Positions 26,013-37,142 are shown, counted from the stretch's first letter. The stretch is DNA of 64,000 nucleotides from Nansenia antarctica (GCA_963989245.1 OZ022339.1:14221744-14285743); one strand, 5' to 3'. Translations and numbers: made by a program. The notes: generated by a model from the sequence alone, not told the origin.

Positions 26013-26444
26013 CGACGCCAAATTAGTGGACATCATTCACACTGACGCACAAGCTTTGACCTAAATATAATATATAATATATTTATATATTATATATATA
26101 TAAATATATATTTGTCTTATATTTGTATGTAATATGTATACGTCATTATTATGTCTGTCCCCCTGCACCCCACCCCCCCCCAAAAAAAATATCCAAAAAG
26201 GTATCAGCCAATATGCCAAATGAATACTGTAAGGATATTATATTGTAACGGCTTTACTCACAATAACAATTCAACTATACAATCTGTCCCCATTTATAAA
26301 GGGAAGGGAGCAACAGGTAATTTTCTAAATGTTCTATTGCAGGCATGGGTACGTTACGGACGGTGGGCCACCATCAACTTCCAAAAAGAACTGTGAGAAC
26401 CTGAACATTGACGGCATTTGGGAAGATTAGTTAACATGTGTTTA
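26013..26444. other. Short AT-rich spacer
   Basis: An AT-rich palindromic tract (26060-26110), then unique sequence up to the next inverted-repeat element. No gene recognised. Confidence 0.5.
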
Positions 26445-27468
26445 GTATTTTCCGCACTATAAGGCGCACCGGATTATAAGGCGCACCTTCAATGAATGGC
26501 CTATTTTAGAACTGTTTTCATATACAGGGCGCACCGGATTATAAGGCGCATAGAATAGATACTGCAGTCAAACGTTTGACTGGGGTTGCGTTATGCCCAA
26601 GCTCCACCTACTGCGTTGCGTCACCTCTCCATCGGTGTTGTGTCAACTTCCCGTTGTCCAAGCTCCACCTGAGCGTTGTCACCGTCAACGTTCTACCTGC
26701 TCCACTGTCAAAAATATATATTTTTCCACCTCAAGTATCAGCCGTTCGTCATCCATTTTTGCAACAAGCGTCAAGGACCTGCGGTGATTCAGAGCTGACT
26801 CGTGTGAATAGCAATTCGCAATAGCTGCAACCACGAGATATAGAGTAGTTAGCTACAAGCATTTTCAATCTGCTATTATCTCTATTAGTGGATTAACCGC
26901 TGTGGTGATTTAACAGCTGATAAAAATACATCAAGTAGACTACAAACAGAGCAAAACAACACCAGAAAACAACCAATAGGCTATACAATTATAACCAACA
27001 ACCAATATGTGACAGCTCCTGGTGAAATGTGCAACGTACTTTTTCAGTTTTTACACATGCTTAAACTACAGATTGTAAGCTTTCAAATTATGTGTCATAC
27101 ATTCAAATCAGAGAAAGATTGAACACGACAGGCGTATTTGAATGTTGGTTCACCTCAAACACTGAATGGGAGAAAAGTGACTCTGACCAAACCACAACAA
27201 ACGCTGCTAGCGGCTAACAGCTAACAAAACACATCGCTACGAAGGTCTAAACTGTATTTTAATAACATGACAACATACTGGGAGAACATCGACATGCTAA
27301 AAACACATAACTACACATAACTAGATGAACACACAGTTCTTGCTTTTGAACACGAGCTAAAACGAAACTATGTTTACAAGTCAACTAGGGGTGGGCATCG
27401 ATGATCGATGATCGATTAATTGATCGATAAGGTCTTGGTCGATCACAAAATATTTTGCTCGATAATCG

Positions 27469-27500
<32 letters not shown>

Positions 27501-27669
27501 AATAATAATAATAATGGAAATTAGTTTGTCCACGTTATGTGTGAGAAATGAACTTTGCATTTGCCTTCGCATTGAATTTCGCAACGCAGTACGGCATGAC
27601 GGAAGTTCCCGTACGTTAGTGTAACCTGACCTCCGGTCAGCGCCATGGCACAGCTCCTCGGGCCTATAG

Positions 27670-28061
27670 TATCCATCTGCGCGCAACAAATCCAACACCC
27701 GGAAATGTGTTATGCAAATATGCAGGCGCGGTATGATGACGTATGGTACATCACATTTCCGGGTGATGGATTTGATGCGCGCAGCGCAGATGGATACACT
27801 AGGAGTAAACCATGAATCGCCTTACTACGGCCTTACTACGGTGAAAACTACGGAAAAAAACTAATATGTAGAGTACAGTCCTATCAATTGTTCGAAAAGG
27901 AGTAGGAAGAAGCCTGTCCTACCCCTGTTTATACTTAACAATTATGCTTACATTATATAATCCAATTAATTAATACATATATTTCAGTATCATCCGTTCT
28001 AATACTTTTTCATTAAAAATAATTTAAACCTTTTTTTAAATAGAGCAATAGAGCAATATTT
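27670..28061 (-). repeat. Left arm of 392-bp inverted repeat (LINE end plus 127-bp palindrome)
   Basis: Nearly identical to the inverse of 32501-32892. It comprises the end of a LINE ORF (- strand CSIALFKKRFKLFLMKKY, then stop), its 3' UTR, and a palindromic 127-bp unit at 27670-27796 in which TATCCATCTGCGC, CCGGAAATGTG and their inverses face each other. Confidence 0.85.
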
Positions 28062-28068
28062 CGCAACC

Positions 28069-28069
<1 letters not shown>

Positions 28070-28125
<56 letters not shown>
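28070..28125. repeat. (TA)n microsatellite
   Basis: About 28 TA units next to the LINE fragment. Confidence 0.96.
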
Positions 28126-28129
<4 letters not shown>

Positions 28130-28429
28130 GCATAACTTTATATGCAACATATGACATCCACAGTAGTAGATTATAAAGACATACAATGTAGTTGAGCATT
28201 TCTCAGCTTTAACCTTCATATGCCATTTGCTTGTGAGTTTGTGTCTATTGTATTACCCCCAAAGTGTCCTTTTTGCTTATTGTCCAGAATGCGTTATTCC
28301 CTGTAGGTAATGAGGCCACACCAGAAAGAAATTTTCTTTCTAGATTCGCAGTATTTCAAAACTCCAAGGGGATTCACCTCTGAAGCCTACAGAACACTAT
28401 TAAGGTTGCCCCAAATATTTTTTGCTCTG

Positions 28430-28590
28430 GCAGTCACGTTCCCCTGACCTGCCTGGCGGTCACGTTCCCCTGACCTGCCTATGATGTGTGTCCTGGCGGT
28501 CACGTTCCCCTGACCTGCCTATGATGTTTGTCCTGGCGGTCCCCTGACCTGCCTATGATGTGTGTCCTGGCGGTCCCCTGACCTGTCTAA
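28430..28590. repeat. Tandem repeat, unit about 38-46 bp, 4-5 copies
   Basis: Unit CTGGCGGTCACGTTCCCCTG then ACCTGCCTATGATGTGTGTC; the last two copies lack CACGTTCC. It lies just upstream of the protease-like exons. Confidence 0.9.
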
Positions 28591-28914
28591 TGTTACTGCC
28601 ATTTCTAAAGACTTGTGTTCAATCAGGAGGCATTGTGGCAATGCATGCATTATGTACTGATTGTTTGTCCAACATTCAGAAAGGATTGGCTTCCCGAAAG
28701 CCGGAGTGGACTTAAATAGACACATTTCCAACACAAGGAAAGAGAAACACAGAGAAATCCTCCTCATTGAACTTTTGCAAATAAGCATGATCGACCGACT
28801 TGCATGGTGTGAAGTGGTTCTGAAGCAGCAGTGGTACGAATGTTGTTCCTTTTTTCTCTCCTGTAGGAGGTGTGTACTTCTTTGTTTGACTTAGTTTTAT
28901 TCTTGGTTGCCCAG

Positions 28915-30248
28915 GGGTGTTGCTGAGAAAATTGTTGCGGGATCCTGGACAGAGAAGACTGGTCTGGATTTGGAGGTATTGTTTGAATGTTACTATCATA
29001 TTATAGCTATAGTCATAATTACCTACTATTCTCTAACTAACTTTTCTTCGTACAGGGGCTTCCGAGGCAGACCAGTGGCAATGACTGTGGTGTCTTCATG
29101 ATAATGGTGAGTTATGGTAATGCCACCAAGTGATATGGCACACTTGATTGTTCCTTAAAACCATCAAAAAAATGTGTAAATGTATGTAACAATGACTGAC
29201 CACCACTTAGTCCTGACCAACATTCTGTTTGTGCATTTGCAAATAAAAAGGTGTGCAATAAAAGGTATTAAGGAACATTCATGTGTGCAGACCTCTCATA
29301 TCACTTTCCTATGGAGTTATCAGCCATGTACATTTCATTGGATGTGTGTGACTACCTTCTCACTGAGTTATAAGCTGTCACATGGTAATCTTGTCTTTGT
29401 GTCTTTTCTCATTACAGTATGCCTGGTATTTCGCCATGGAGGCTACCTTTGACTTCAGCATTGTAAGTATTAAGAAAACAAGAACCCATTATATCAATAT
29501 GCTATAAGACTTTGAATGCAAATTGAGTAACTGCTCTTTCTTTAGGATGACATGTCTCTCCTGAGAAGGTGGTGGTGTATTGTCCTGGTGGAAAACATTG
29601 GGCTGGAAGGGTATGCTGCAGTGCTACAAAAATAATAATTGTATTTGTACATTTATTATCAAGAGGACTTTGGGGTAACACCTGGCCCTACAATTCAACC
29701 TTCCGGTGAAGATAATGTGTGTTAATTTCAGATATGGAAGGAAGTTTGCTCACTTTAGTGAGGAAGGCAGAGCGACCCTTCACGACAGTGTCCCACCTGT
29801 ATTCAGGACCTATTCAAGTGTTAAAAGGAGTCATGCAAGCAACACCATGGTCAGTGCATCTCTCACTAAGTATCTATGACCGTGTGCCTGTTTCTGAATG
29901 GGCTACTGCTCCTAAAACACATACTCCATGCAACTTTATGGCACATGCAATATGTTTAGTGGTACTGTGTCATTCTGAATCCAGCCTGGATCTCTTTTTG
30001 AAGTAGTTAACCCTTTCATGTAAAACATACTGGCAATAATGGTGGACTCTGTACAGATGCCACTGGACACTGACGAGGACCACACGTACTTCAAGAGGCC
30101 TTACAGCTTTCCTCCTAAAGAATTGGTTAGTGTGAATGAAGTTTATTGCATACAAACATACTATCCACCATTCACAGCTGTACACATAGTCATGCTTATG
30201 TGTGTATCCTGTTACCAGGGACAAAGATGTCAGAAGCCTGGAAAGTGA
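28915..30248 (+). CDS. Ulp1/SENP-like (C48) cysteine protease domain protein, seven exons, 5' part not found
   Basis: Exons: 28915-28975, 29056-29106, 29418-29462, 29546-29610, 29732-29849, 30057-30125, 30219-30248. Each has AG/GT borders and compatible phases (first two introns 0, exon D to E phase 2, later 0). The joined product is about 140 residues without a stop. Exon 2 reads GLPRQTSGNDCGVFMIM: the oxyanion-hole Gln followed five residues later by Asp-Cys-Gly, the Ulp1/SENP active-site core. Exons 3-4 (YAWYFAMEATFDFSI, DDMSLLRRWWCIVLVENIGL) resemble the helices that follow it. The catalytic His and Asp should be upstream. HYVLIVCPTFRKDW at 28648-28689 is a weak candidate, so the gene may be 5'-truncated or decayed. 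TGA at 30246-30248. It could be transposon cargo or a captured host gene; SUMO/ubiquitin-like peptidase activity is only inferred. Confidence 0.6.
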
Positions 30249-30649
30249 AACCACACTTTATATCAGGACACTTGAGGTAGAATGATCAAGGAAAGAAAGT
30301 GAGTGACTCATTCAGTACTTAACTGCACCTTTTCATTGTAACATGGTTAAGCACTGTATTATTATTTTAGGAAAGGGCTCAACAAGTTCAACACCAACGA
30401 AGAGTGACCAATGACTTGTTAGTGCATTGCATTTGCAATGCATTTTGGAAACATGAGGAGAGTGCTAATACAAATTCCATGACAGTTTGCAACCACTGAT
30501 GAATGTGAGTTTCTTAAATTAATTATTAATCACTTCTTTATAACATTTTGTCTCAACAGTGAGAAGCAGCTGTCTCACCATTATATGGTCGAAAATGTGA
30601 GAAGAAAAGGAAGCTGAAAGACCATAGAGACAATGTTGAAAGAGCACTT

Positions 30650-30745
30650 GTGCTAAAGTGCAATCAGCAATGATGTCTTGATTGAAGCGCATTGAGTCGT
30701 ATCTTGTGAGATGCGCTATACAAATAAAGCTTGAATTGATTTGAT
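30650..30745 (+). mobile_element. LINE 3' tail
   Basis: GAAGCGCATTGAGTCGTATC then GATGCGCTATACAAATAAAGC and TTGATTTGAT: a common fish LINE 3' terminus with short terminal repeats, as also at 39010-39075. Confidence 0.7.
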
Positions 30746-31226
30746 CCCTTGTACACTTTTTTTGGGCATTTGTGTTGCAACACACCTGTACATTCTGCAC
30801 TCTACCCTGTTAGGCCCTTATTTTACTCTAGACAGAAGGGTTGTAACACTTGTTATTAATTCCATTTGGTATACCTCATAAACTTTCTTGCATTTCTGGT
30901 GTTTGCATTTTACATATTCTAAATATATGCTATCTACATGTCGCACTGGATGGGGTTATTGCTGTTGACTCATCAGAAAGTAAAGACTAATTCACAGAGT
31001 GTATGAAGATTCCAGTAAGGGTTTTGTGAAGGAGCCCTAGTGCTGTTGACATCAGAAATAGAATGTTTTATTTAGCTCATCAGTGTGCACTCAGCACCAT
31101 GGACACCTCCAGCCCAGCACCTTGCACCACGGTTCCTGCCCTGCTCCATGGATTACAACGATGATCGCCTGACCCTTGCCTGACTCCACCAAGTCCTTTG
31201 CCTGACCCCTCAAACCTGTTTGACCT

Positions 31227-31232
31227 AATAAA
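31227..31232 (+). terminator. Candidate poly(A) signal downstream of protease-like gene
   Basis: AATAAA followed by a CCTCACCTGGGGTC stretch, about 1 kb after the stop codon. It is the best-placed poly(A) signal for the 28915-30248 gene, but could belong to other repeat DNA. Confidence 0.35.
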
Positions 31233-31272
31233 GTCCCTCACCTGGGGTCATTGACATTCTTTTATTTATATA

Positions 31273-31690
31273 CAGTTAGGTCTGGAAGTATTTGGACAGT
31301 GACACAATTTCCATAATTTTGTCTCTGTATGCCACCACAAAGGATTTGAAATGAAACAATCCAGATGTAATTGAAGTGCATTTTACAGCCTAAGGATGGC
31401 CTGTTTCAGTTGCATTGAGAGCTCTGTTGACTGCATGTTGTGCCTATACAGCAACAGCCTCCAAATGCAAATGCCACACTTGGAATCAACTCAGACCTTT
31501 TACCTGCTTAATTGATAAAGAAATAATGAAGGAATAAATAGCCCACACTGGCCCATGAAACAGCTTTTGAGTCAATTGTCTAATTACTTTTGGTTATTAT
31601 ACATAAGAGCTATAATTCATAAACCCTTCCTTCAATTTGGATGTGAATACCCTTAACCTAAAGCTGAGAGTCTGCACTTTAAGCCCAGTA
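31273..31690. mobile_element. Mariner/Tc1-type fragment
   Basis: Begins CAGTTAGGTCTGGAAGTATT directly after TA, a terminus shared by a widespread fish Tc1/mariner family. The segment near 31640-31680 (AAAGCTGAGAGTCTGCACTT) matches the sub-terminal part of the opposite end of such elements. The opposite terminus itself is missing and no transposase remains. Confidence 0.65.
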
Positions 31691-31699
31691 AATTCTGTT

Positions 31700-31911
31700 G
31701 GAAATCTCATATAAGATACGTTAGATCCAAAGTATCAAGGAGTATTGCAGTATTGTGCAGGGCAAAACATATTCTGGAACAGAGGATGTTGTATACTCTA
31801 TATTGTTGTCTTGTCTTACCCTATTTGAGTTACTGTGTGGAGATATGGGGAAATGAATATAAAAGCACTTTAAACCCATTGATTACACTACAGAAAAAAG
31901 CTATGAGGATT
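31700..31911 (+). pseudogene. LINE reverse transcriptase fragment
   Basis: The + strand frame reads SKVSRSIAVLCRAKHILEQR, then YLSYCVEIWGNEYKSTLNPL and LQKKAMRIL, typical of the region after the RT catalytic core in L2/Rex1-like LINEs. It is interrupted at 31912 by another LINE. It resumes at about 32435 and ends CSIALFKKRFKLFLMKKY at 32505-32560. Confidence 0.75.
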
Positions 31912-32430
31912 TTGATTGATTGATTGAAAACTTTATTAGAAGATTTGCAGAAGTAGGTACATGAAAGTACATATTACATACAAGGTCAACTAACAGGATA
32001 AAAACCCAAGAAAGCCACTGGCTTATTTCAATTGGGGTCCTTGATTCTCAATTCATCGTTACATGTAAGACCGACAAAACAAACTAGTACTATCTACAAG
32101 ATAATACAGACAAATAACTATTACTATCTACAAGATAAAAATACATCCATCATGGGAAGAACAATACAACAAAACATCAGGTATGTACAGCGGGTAGGGC
32201 AGGTGGGGACATACACCACAGGTGGGGGCGGGGGACAAAACACAAAGTATGTACAGTGGGTAGTTCGGGTCTTTTAATCTGATTTTTGATTTAGAGGGTC
32301 CAGTTACGGATTGCAGCCTCCTGTAAATGTTTTTTGAGAGTGGTTTTGAAGGTGGGCAGTGTTTTGCACTCCTTTAAGATTATAGGAAGGGCGTTCCACA
32401 TTTTTACTGCAGTACAGATTGTACATGAGG
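31912..32430 (-). mobile_element. Second LINE 3' end, inserted antisense into the first
   Basis: On the - strand, 32430 to about 32290 reads AVKMWNALPIILKECKTLPT then TLKKHLQEAAIRNWTL and stop, the typical C-terminus of an RT-type LINE protein. The 3' end runs to (GATT)n at 31912-31925, which marks the insertion junction. Confidence 0.75.
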
Positions 32431-32500
32431 TCGGATATCGTGATCACACTAATAACTTGTTCCTAATGTCAAAAATATGAAGAAAATATGAAGGAAAGCA

Positions 32501-32892
32501 GAAATATTGCTCTATTGCTCTATTTAAAAAAAGGTTTAAATTATTTTTAATGAAAAAGTATTAGAACGGATGATACTGAAATATATGTATTAATTAATTG
32601 GATTATATAATGTAAGCATAATTGTTAAGTATAAACAGGGGTAGGACAGGCTTCTTCCTACTCCTTTTCGAACAATTGATAGGACTGTACTCTACATATT
32701 AGGTTTTTTTCCGTAGTTTTCACCGTAGTAAGGCCGTAGTAAGGTGATTCATGGTTTACTCCTAGTGTATCCATCTGCGCTGCGCGCATCAAATCCATCA
32801 CCCGGAAATGTGATGTACCATACGTCATCATACCGCGCCTGCATATTTGCATAACACATTTCCGGGTGTTGGATTTGTTGCGCGCAGATGGA
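32501..32892 (+). repeat. Right arm of 392-bp inverted repeat
   Basis: Inverse of 27670-28061: LINE ORF end, LINE 3' UTR and the palindromic unit at 32768-32892. The two copies are almost identical although almost 4.5 kb apart. Confidence 0.85.
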
Positions 32893-33989
32893 CCCTACTC
32901 CCTCGGGGAGCAATACGCAGCAGGCGCTGCTGCTGACAAGTTTGCACCTTTCTGAGGGAGCCTTCTGCGGGCCTGAACTGCGACCCAACTAGGGATGGAC
33001 GGTTTTTCGGTTATACCGAAAACCGGGGTTTATAAAAATAGAAACGGTTTTTTATCAAAACCGTCTGAAACCGGATTTTTATTTTTTTTATTTTTATGAA
33101 AAAAAAACCTTATTGATTAATCGATAATTGATCGTTAATTCGTTACGATGATCGAACAAAAAATGTTGATCGTTTGCCCACCCCTAAAGTCAACCCTCCC
33201 TTACCGGTAGCCTCCGGCAAACGAGAATAATGAATCCAATACACAAATGATAAGTGTTTAGTGATCGTTAAACTGTTGTTTATTATATCGAGTGGGTACT
33301 TTAAAACTTCAAGTTGAAAGCACCAAGAATCTCACTTTGTTCCCTCGGAAACTCTGTTTAGTCTTCTTTACTTGGGGTCTTGGGGTGTGGGACTGTGAGT
33401 AAGCACAGTATACCGGTGTTTACTGATTACCGTAATGCTGCAAGCGGTGCGGCTTTGTAGTTTACCAGTCGTACTGAAACATTTTGACAGAGCGCCTTGA
33501 GCGCCGTGTACAACCAGTATGGATCAACAAATTAACCAATTGATCCATATATAAGGCGCTCCGGGTTATAAGGCGCACTGTCGTTTTTTTTGAAAATTAA
33601 AGGCTTTTAAGTGCGCCTTATAGTGCGGAAAATACGGTAGTCTATAGTAGTCTATAGCTTTGGCACTTGATAGAAAAGTTGATAGAAAAGGTCAATAATA
33701 ATTCTCCCTTCTGGAATATGCTTCACCCAGAGACATATACAGTAGCCAGTGCCGCCTCTACGTAGGGGCCACGGCCGCTAGGGGTCCCAAGTGCACAAGT
33801 GTGGGGGGTTCCCAACCATTTTTGCTTAGGGGCCCATAATAGGTTGAGGTGGCTCTGGCCCCCTATATGCTGTTGTAATAGAAGCCCACTAGCATAGGAC
33901 AGCAGTAGCATCATCATACGGTACGCACTCCTCCTCTACGGTACATGTCTCAATGAATCATACATTTTCTTTGCTGGGAAACGTCGACA

Positions 33990-34027
33990 CAGACACAGAC
34001 ACACAGACACAGACACAGACACACACA

Positions 34028-34075
<48 letters not shown>

Positions 34076-34102
34076 AACACACACACAGACAAACACACAC
34101 AG

Positions 34103-34133
<31 letters not shown>

Positions 34134-34205
34134 GACACACACACACACACACACGCACACGCACACGCACACACACAAACACACACACACACACACACAC
34201 ACACC
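33990..34205. repeat. Interrupted (CA)n microsatellite
   Basis: CA/CAGA/CAAA mixtures over more than 200 bases. Reading frames are artefacts. Confidence 0.95.
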
Positions 34206-34417
34206 CCACCCCCCTCCTGGAGTATTGGACAAATGGAAAGATCACCAAAGGTTTTCCAGTTGGACCTATCTGGGGGAAAAAGTATTTTTTTAAATGTCGT
34301 CAGGCTCCCTTTGAAATGTGCCGATGCATGACAGAGCTCAAGTGACAGCATTGGTGCCATGTCTGGGGGGCCGGGCACAGCTGAATCTGCCACTTTTGAT
34401 CTTATAGATAAGAGCCA

Positions 34418-34451
34418 GAGGGAGAGAGAGAGAGGGAGAGAGAGAGGGGGG

Positions 34452-34487
<36 letters not shown>

Positions 34488-34716
34488 GAGAGGGAGAGAG
34501 AGAGAGAGAGAGAGAAGGAGCCAGGGCCGCATAGCTGGAGATGTTGAAACGCCTGGTGCTCACCCCACGCTGAGAGCTAAACAACACAGCCTGTGACCTC
34601 TCCCTCTCTCCCTCCCTCTCTCCTTCCCTCTCTCCCTCCCTCCCTCTATCGTTCTCTCTTGCTCGCTCTCTCACCCTGTCTATTTTTCTTACCCTCTATC
34701 TTTTCTCTTTCTCTCT

Positions 34717-34756
<40 letters not shown>

Positions 34757-34770
34757 GTCTCTCTTTAGTT
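34418..34770. repeat. (GA)n then (CT)n tracts
   Basis: GA-rich 34418-34515 and CT-rich 34599-34770, which can pair as a large inverted structure. Short open frames here are artefacts. Confidence 0.93.
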
Positions 34771-35455
34771 GTTGGATGTGCCTTATGCACACACCTTGTC
34801 TATTCATCTATTCTAAGGTATTTTAAAACTCAGAACTCAGTCTCTCCCTCTCCCTGTCTTGCTCACTCCCTCTTCCCCTCTCTCCTTCTCTCTCCCTCCC
34901 TGCTCATCCACTCTGTCCCCCTGCCAGGAACCCAGAACGTTGTGCCCGCAACCACCTCCAATCCTGCAAGTACTACGGTAACAGCATCGTAAATCCAAGA
35001 GGGCTTCCACAGGACACCCCTACTCTGACATGGAGGCTTTTGACTGTAAATGTTTTTCCTCCATCAGGGTGTCTCCCCCAGAACTAGCCAACTAGGGGTT
35101 GCTCAGAGGTGTGAGGGGGACGCTGAGGCATCCACGGTGGGTGTCCTCCATCTGAAAATGACTCAAATGGGCATTCAAATGGGATGGATCGCAAGGCTGG
35201 CTGCAAAGACAGATCTAGATCAGGGTGTGTATGTGGAGGGGGGTGGGGGTGGGGGTGGGGGGGGTGGGATGGGGACCACCTGTCGCTGCACATGACATTG
35301 ATACGGCTGTGAACCGTTTCTATGGTTTTAGAAGTTGATTCGCCGGGATTGGATCTTTCTGTCCGGCGAGAAGGCAGACGGATTCACTTCCTGCGGGGAG
35401 GGTCTCCGTCTGCAGCTGTCGGCGTTAATGACCATTGATCCCTGCTCTGGGCCCC

Positions 35456-36048
35456 GTCCCAATCAAACAGGGCCAGGAGGCATGACCTCATAGGACTACG
35501 TCCCCCCCCCTCCACCAATCAAACAGGGCCAGGGAGCATGACCTCATAGGACTACGCCCCCCCCCCCCCCCCCCCACCAATCAAACAGGGCCAGGGAGCA
35601 TGACCTCATAGGACTACGTCCCCCCCCCCTCCACCAATCAAACAGGGCCAGGGAGCATGACCTCATAGGACTACGTCCCCCCCCCCACCAATCAAACAGG
35701 GCCAGGGAGCATGACCTCATAGGACTACGTCCCCCCCCACCAATCAAACAGGGCCAGGGAGCATGACCTCATAGGACTACGCCCCCCCCCCCCCCCACCA
35801 ATCAAACAGGGCCAGGGAGCATGACCTCATAGGACTACGCCCCCCCCCCCCACCAATCAAACAGGGCCAGGAGGCATGACCTCATAGGACTACGTCCCCC
35901 CCCCACCAATCAAACAGGGCCAGGGAGCATGACCTCATAGGACTACGTCCCCCCCCCCACCAATCAAACAGGGCCAGGAGGCATGACCTCATAGGACTAC
36001 GTCCCTGTCCCCCCCCACCAATCAAACAGGGCCAGGAGGCATGACCTC
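35456..36048. repeat. 52-58-bp minisatellite, about 11 copies (array 1)
   Basis: Unit CCAATCAAACAGGGCCAGGG, AGCATGACCTCATAGGACTA then a C-run of variable length. The same unit reappears at 39298-39588. Confidence 0.96.
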
Positions 36049-36100
<52 letters not shown>

Positions 36101-36240
36101 CAGTAATAACAATAATAATAAACTTTATTTGTATAGCACTTTTCAAAACACAGTTACAAAGTGCTTTACAGAACAAGATACAATAGTACACACAGTCAGG
36201 ATAAAAACCACAATTTGCCGTTCTTGTTGTGAAACACTAC
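36049..36240 (-). mobile_element. (AAT)n and antisense LINE 3' tail
   Basis: An AAT tract (36049-36098) followed by AATAAACTTTATTTGTATAG and CACTTTTCAAAACACAGTTA. This is a - strand LINE 3' end inserted at the last minisatellite unit, so the AAT run is its 3' tail on the - strand. Confidence 0.65.
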
Positions 36241-37142
36241 ACACTACATCTGGCACAATCTTCATGAATCAAATCTCTTGTGTTCACTACCATTCAGAAC
36301 GCTAAACTCAAACCAAATCACACAATCACACTCCTCATATGAATGAATGATGAATGAATGAATGAATGGACTTTATTGTCATTGCTACAGTACAGGTACC
36401 AAACAACGAAATTTAGGAGGGGTGGCTCCCCTGGTGTTAGTAAAGTAAAAAAAAAAAAAAAGTAAAAAAAATCACAAGAAGGGAAGGAGCTGGTTTACAT
36501 AAATAAAGGCTATGTACACTATCCACTGTACTATACTGTACAGATAGACGACTAGGGTTGTCATATTGCACAATAGTATTATTTCACATTTATTTAAAGT
36601 GTCACAGTTTGCATATGGGCAAACATCTATTGCTTTTCAAGTAGCAATCATAGCTTTAGCAATAAAAAAGGGCCAAAGGTGAGCTCTCCTGTGTTGGAGA
36701 ACAACAGATGCCAACTTTGCAGAGAGAGGGAGAGCGAGAGGTGTGAGAGGAGGAGGAGGAGGAGGAGGAGCAAGAGCAAGAGGACAATCAAGACTACGAC
36801 CGAGGAGAGCAGCTGCCTCTGATGAGATTGGAGCCACTTGGGTTGACCACGTTGATGAAGTGGGTTTCAACCTTGCAAAAAGGACAGCAACGGGGAAGGA
36901 ACGTCATGGGCCAGCGTGACATTGTTGAGGTTCCTGGCCAGCGACGGGGGGGGAACATCACCATGTGCGCAGCTATAAATCACCTCCATCACAATTCAAC
37001 CCTTGGCCTCTACAATAGTGCCCAGCTCATCACTTTCCTGGACATACTACACAATATCCTCACCCCAGCCCAGCAGATGGATGGCCCAGAGCAGTGCTCT
37101 GGTCCGCAACTGGTTCATCGACCACCCATGTATTTTTGTTAT

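Larger units (their letters stand above)
27386..33186. mobile_element. hAT-type element, 5801 bp, with perfect 8-bp TSD
   Basis: Left end TAGGGGTGGGCATCGATGAT and right end the inverse of TAGGGGTGGGCAAACGATC. Perfect 8-bp duplication AAGTCAAC at 27378-27385 and 33187-33194. Terminal sequence and target length fit hAT. Inside are a 392-bp inverted pair (27670-28061 / 32501-32892), the protease-like gene (28915-30248), a mariner-type fragment, LINE pieces and another terminus (AGGGATGGACGGTTTTTCGG at 32992). No hAT transposase is recognised, so it is non-autonomous or has lost it. Confidence 0.8.
26445..33635. mobile_element. Outer inverted-repeat DNA element (about 7.2 kb)
   Basis: Left end GTATTTTCCGCACTATAAGG (26445) and right end its inverse (to 33635). 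Both ends carry internal copies of the TATAAGGCGCAC motif (left at 26488 and 26541, right at 33542 and 33562). This terminus is common in fish genomes; I do not assign a superfamily. No target duplication is visible. It may be one element or two separately inserted ends. Everything from 27378 to 33194 was inserted into it later. Confidence 0.6.

Noticed and set aside
24835..26036. Three overlapping long - strand open frames (347-386 residues) with VSWWWGGPG / SRCIMVGG repeats
   Set aside because: All are the C-rich minisatellite read in three frames; repeat units with lengths that drop frame, no start context, no non-repeat domain.
28712..28999. - strand open frame opposite the protease-like exons
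   Set aside because: No similarity, while the + strand gives consistent splice borders and a recognisable motif.
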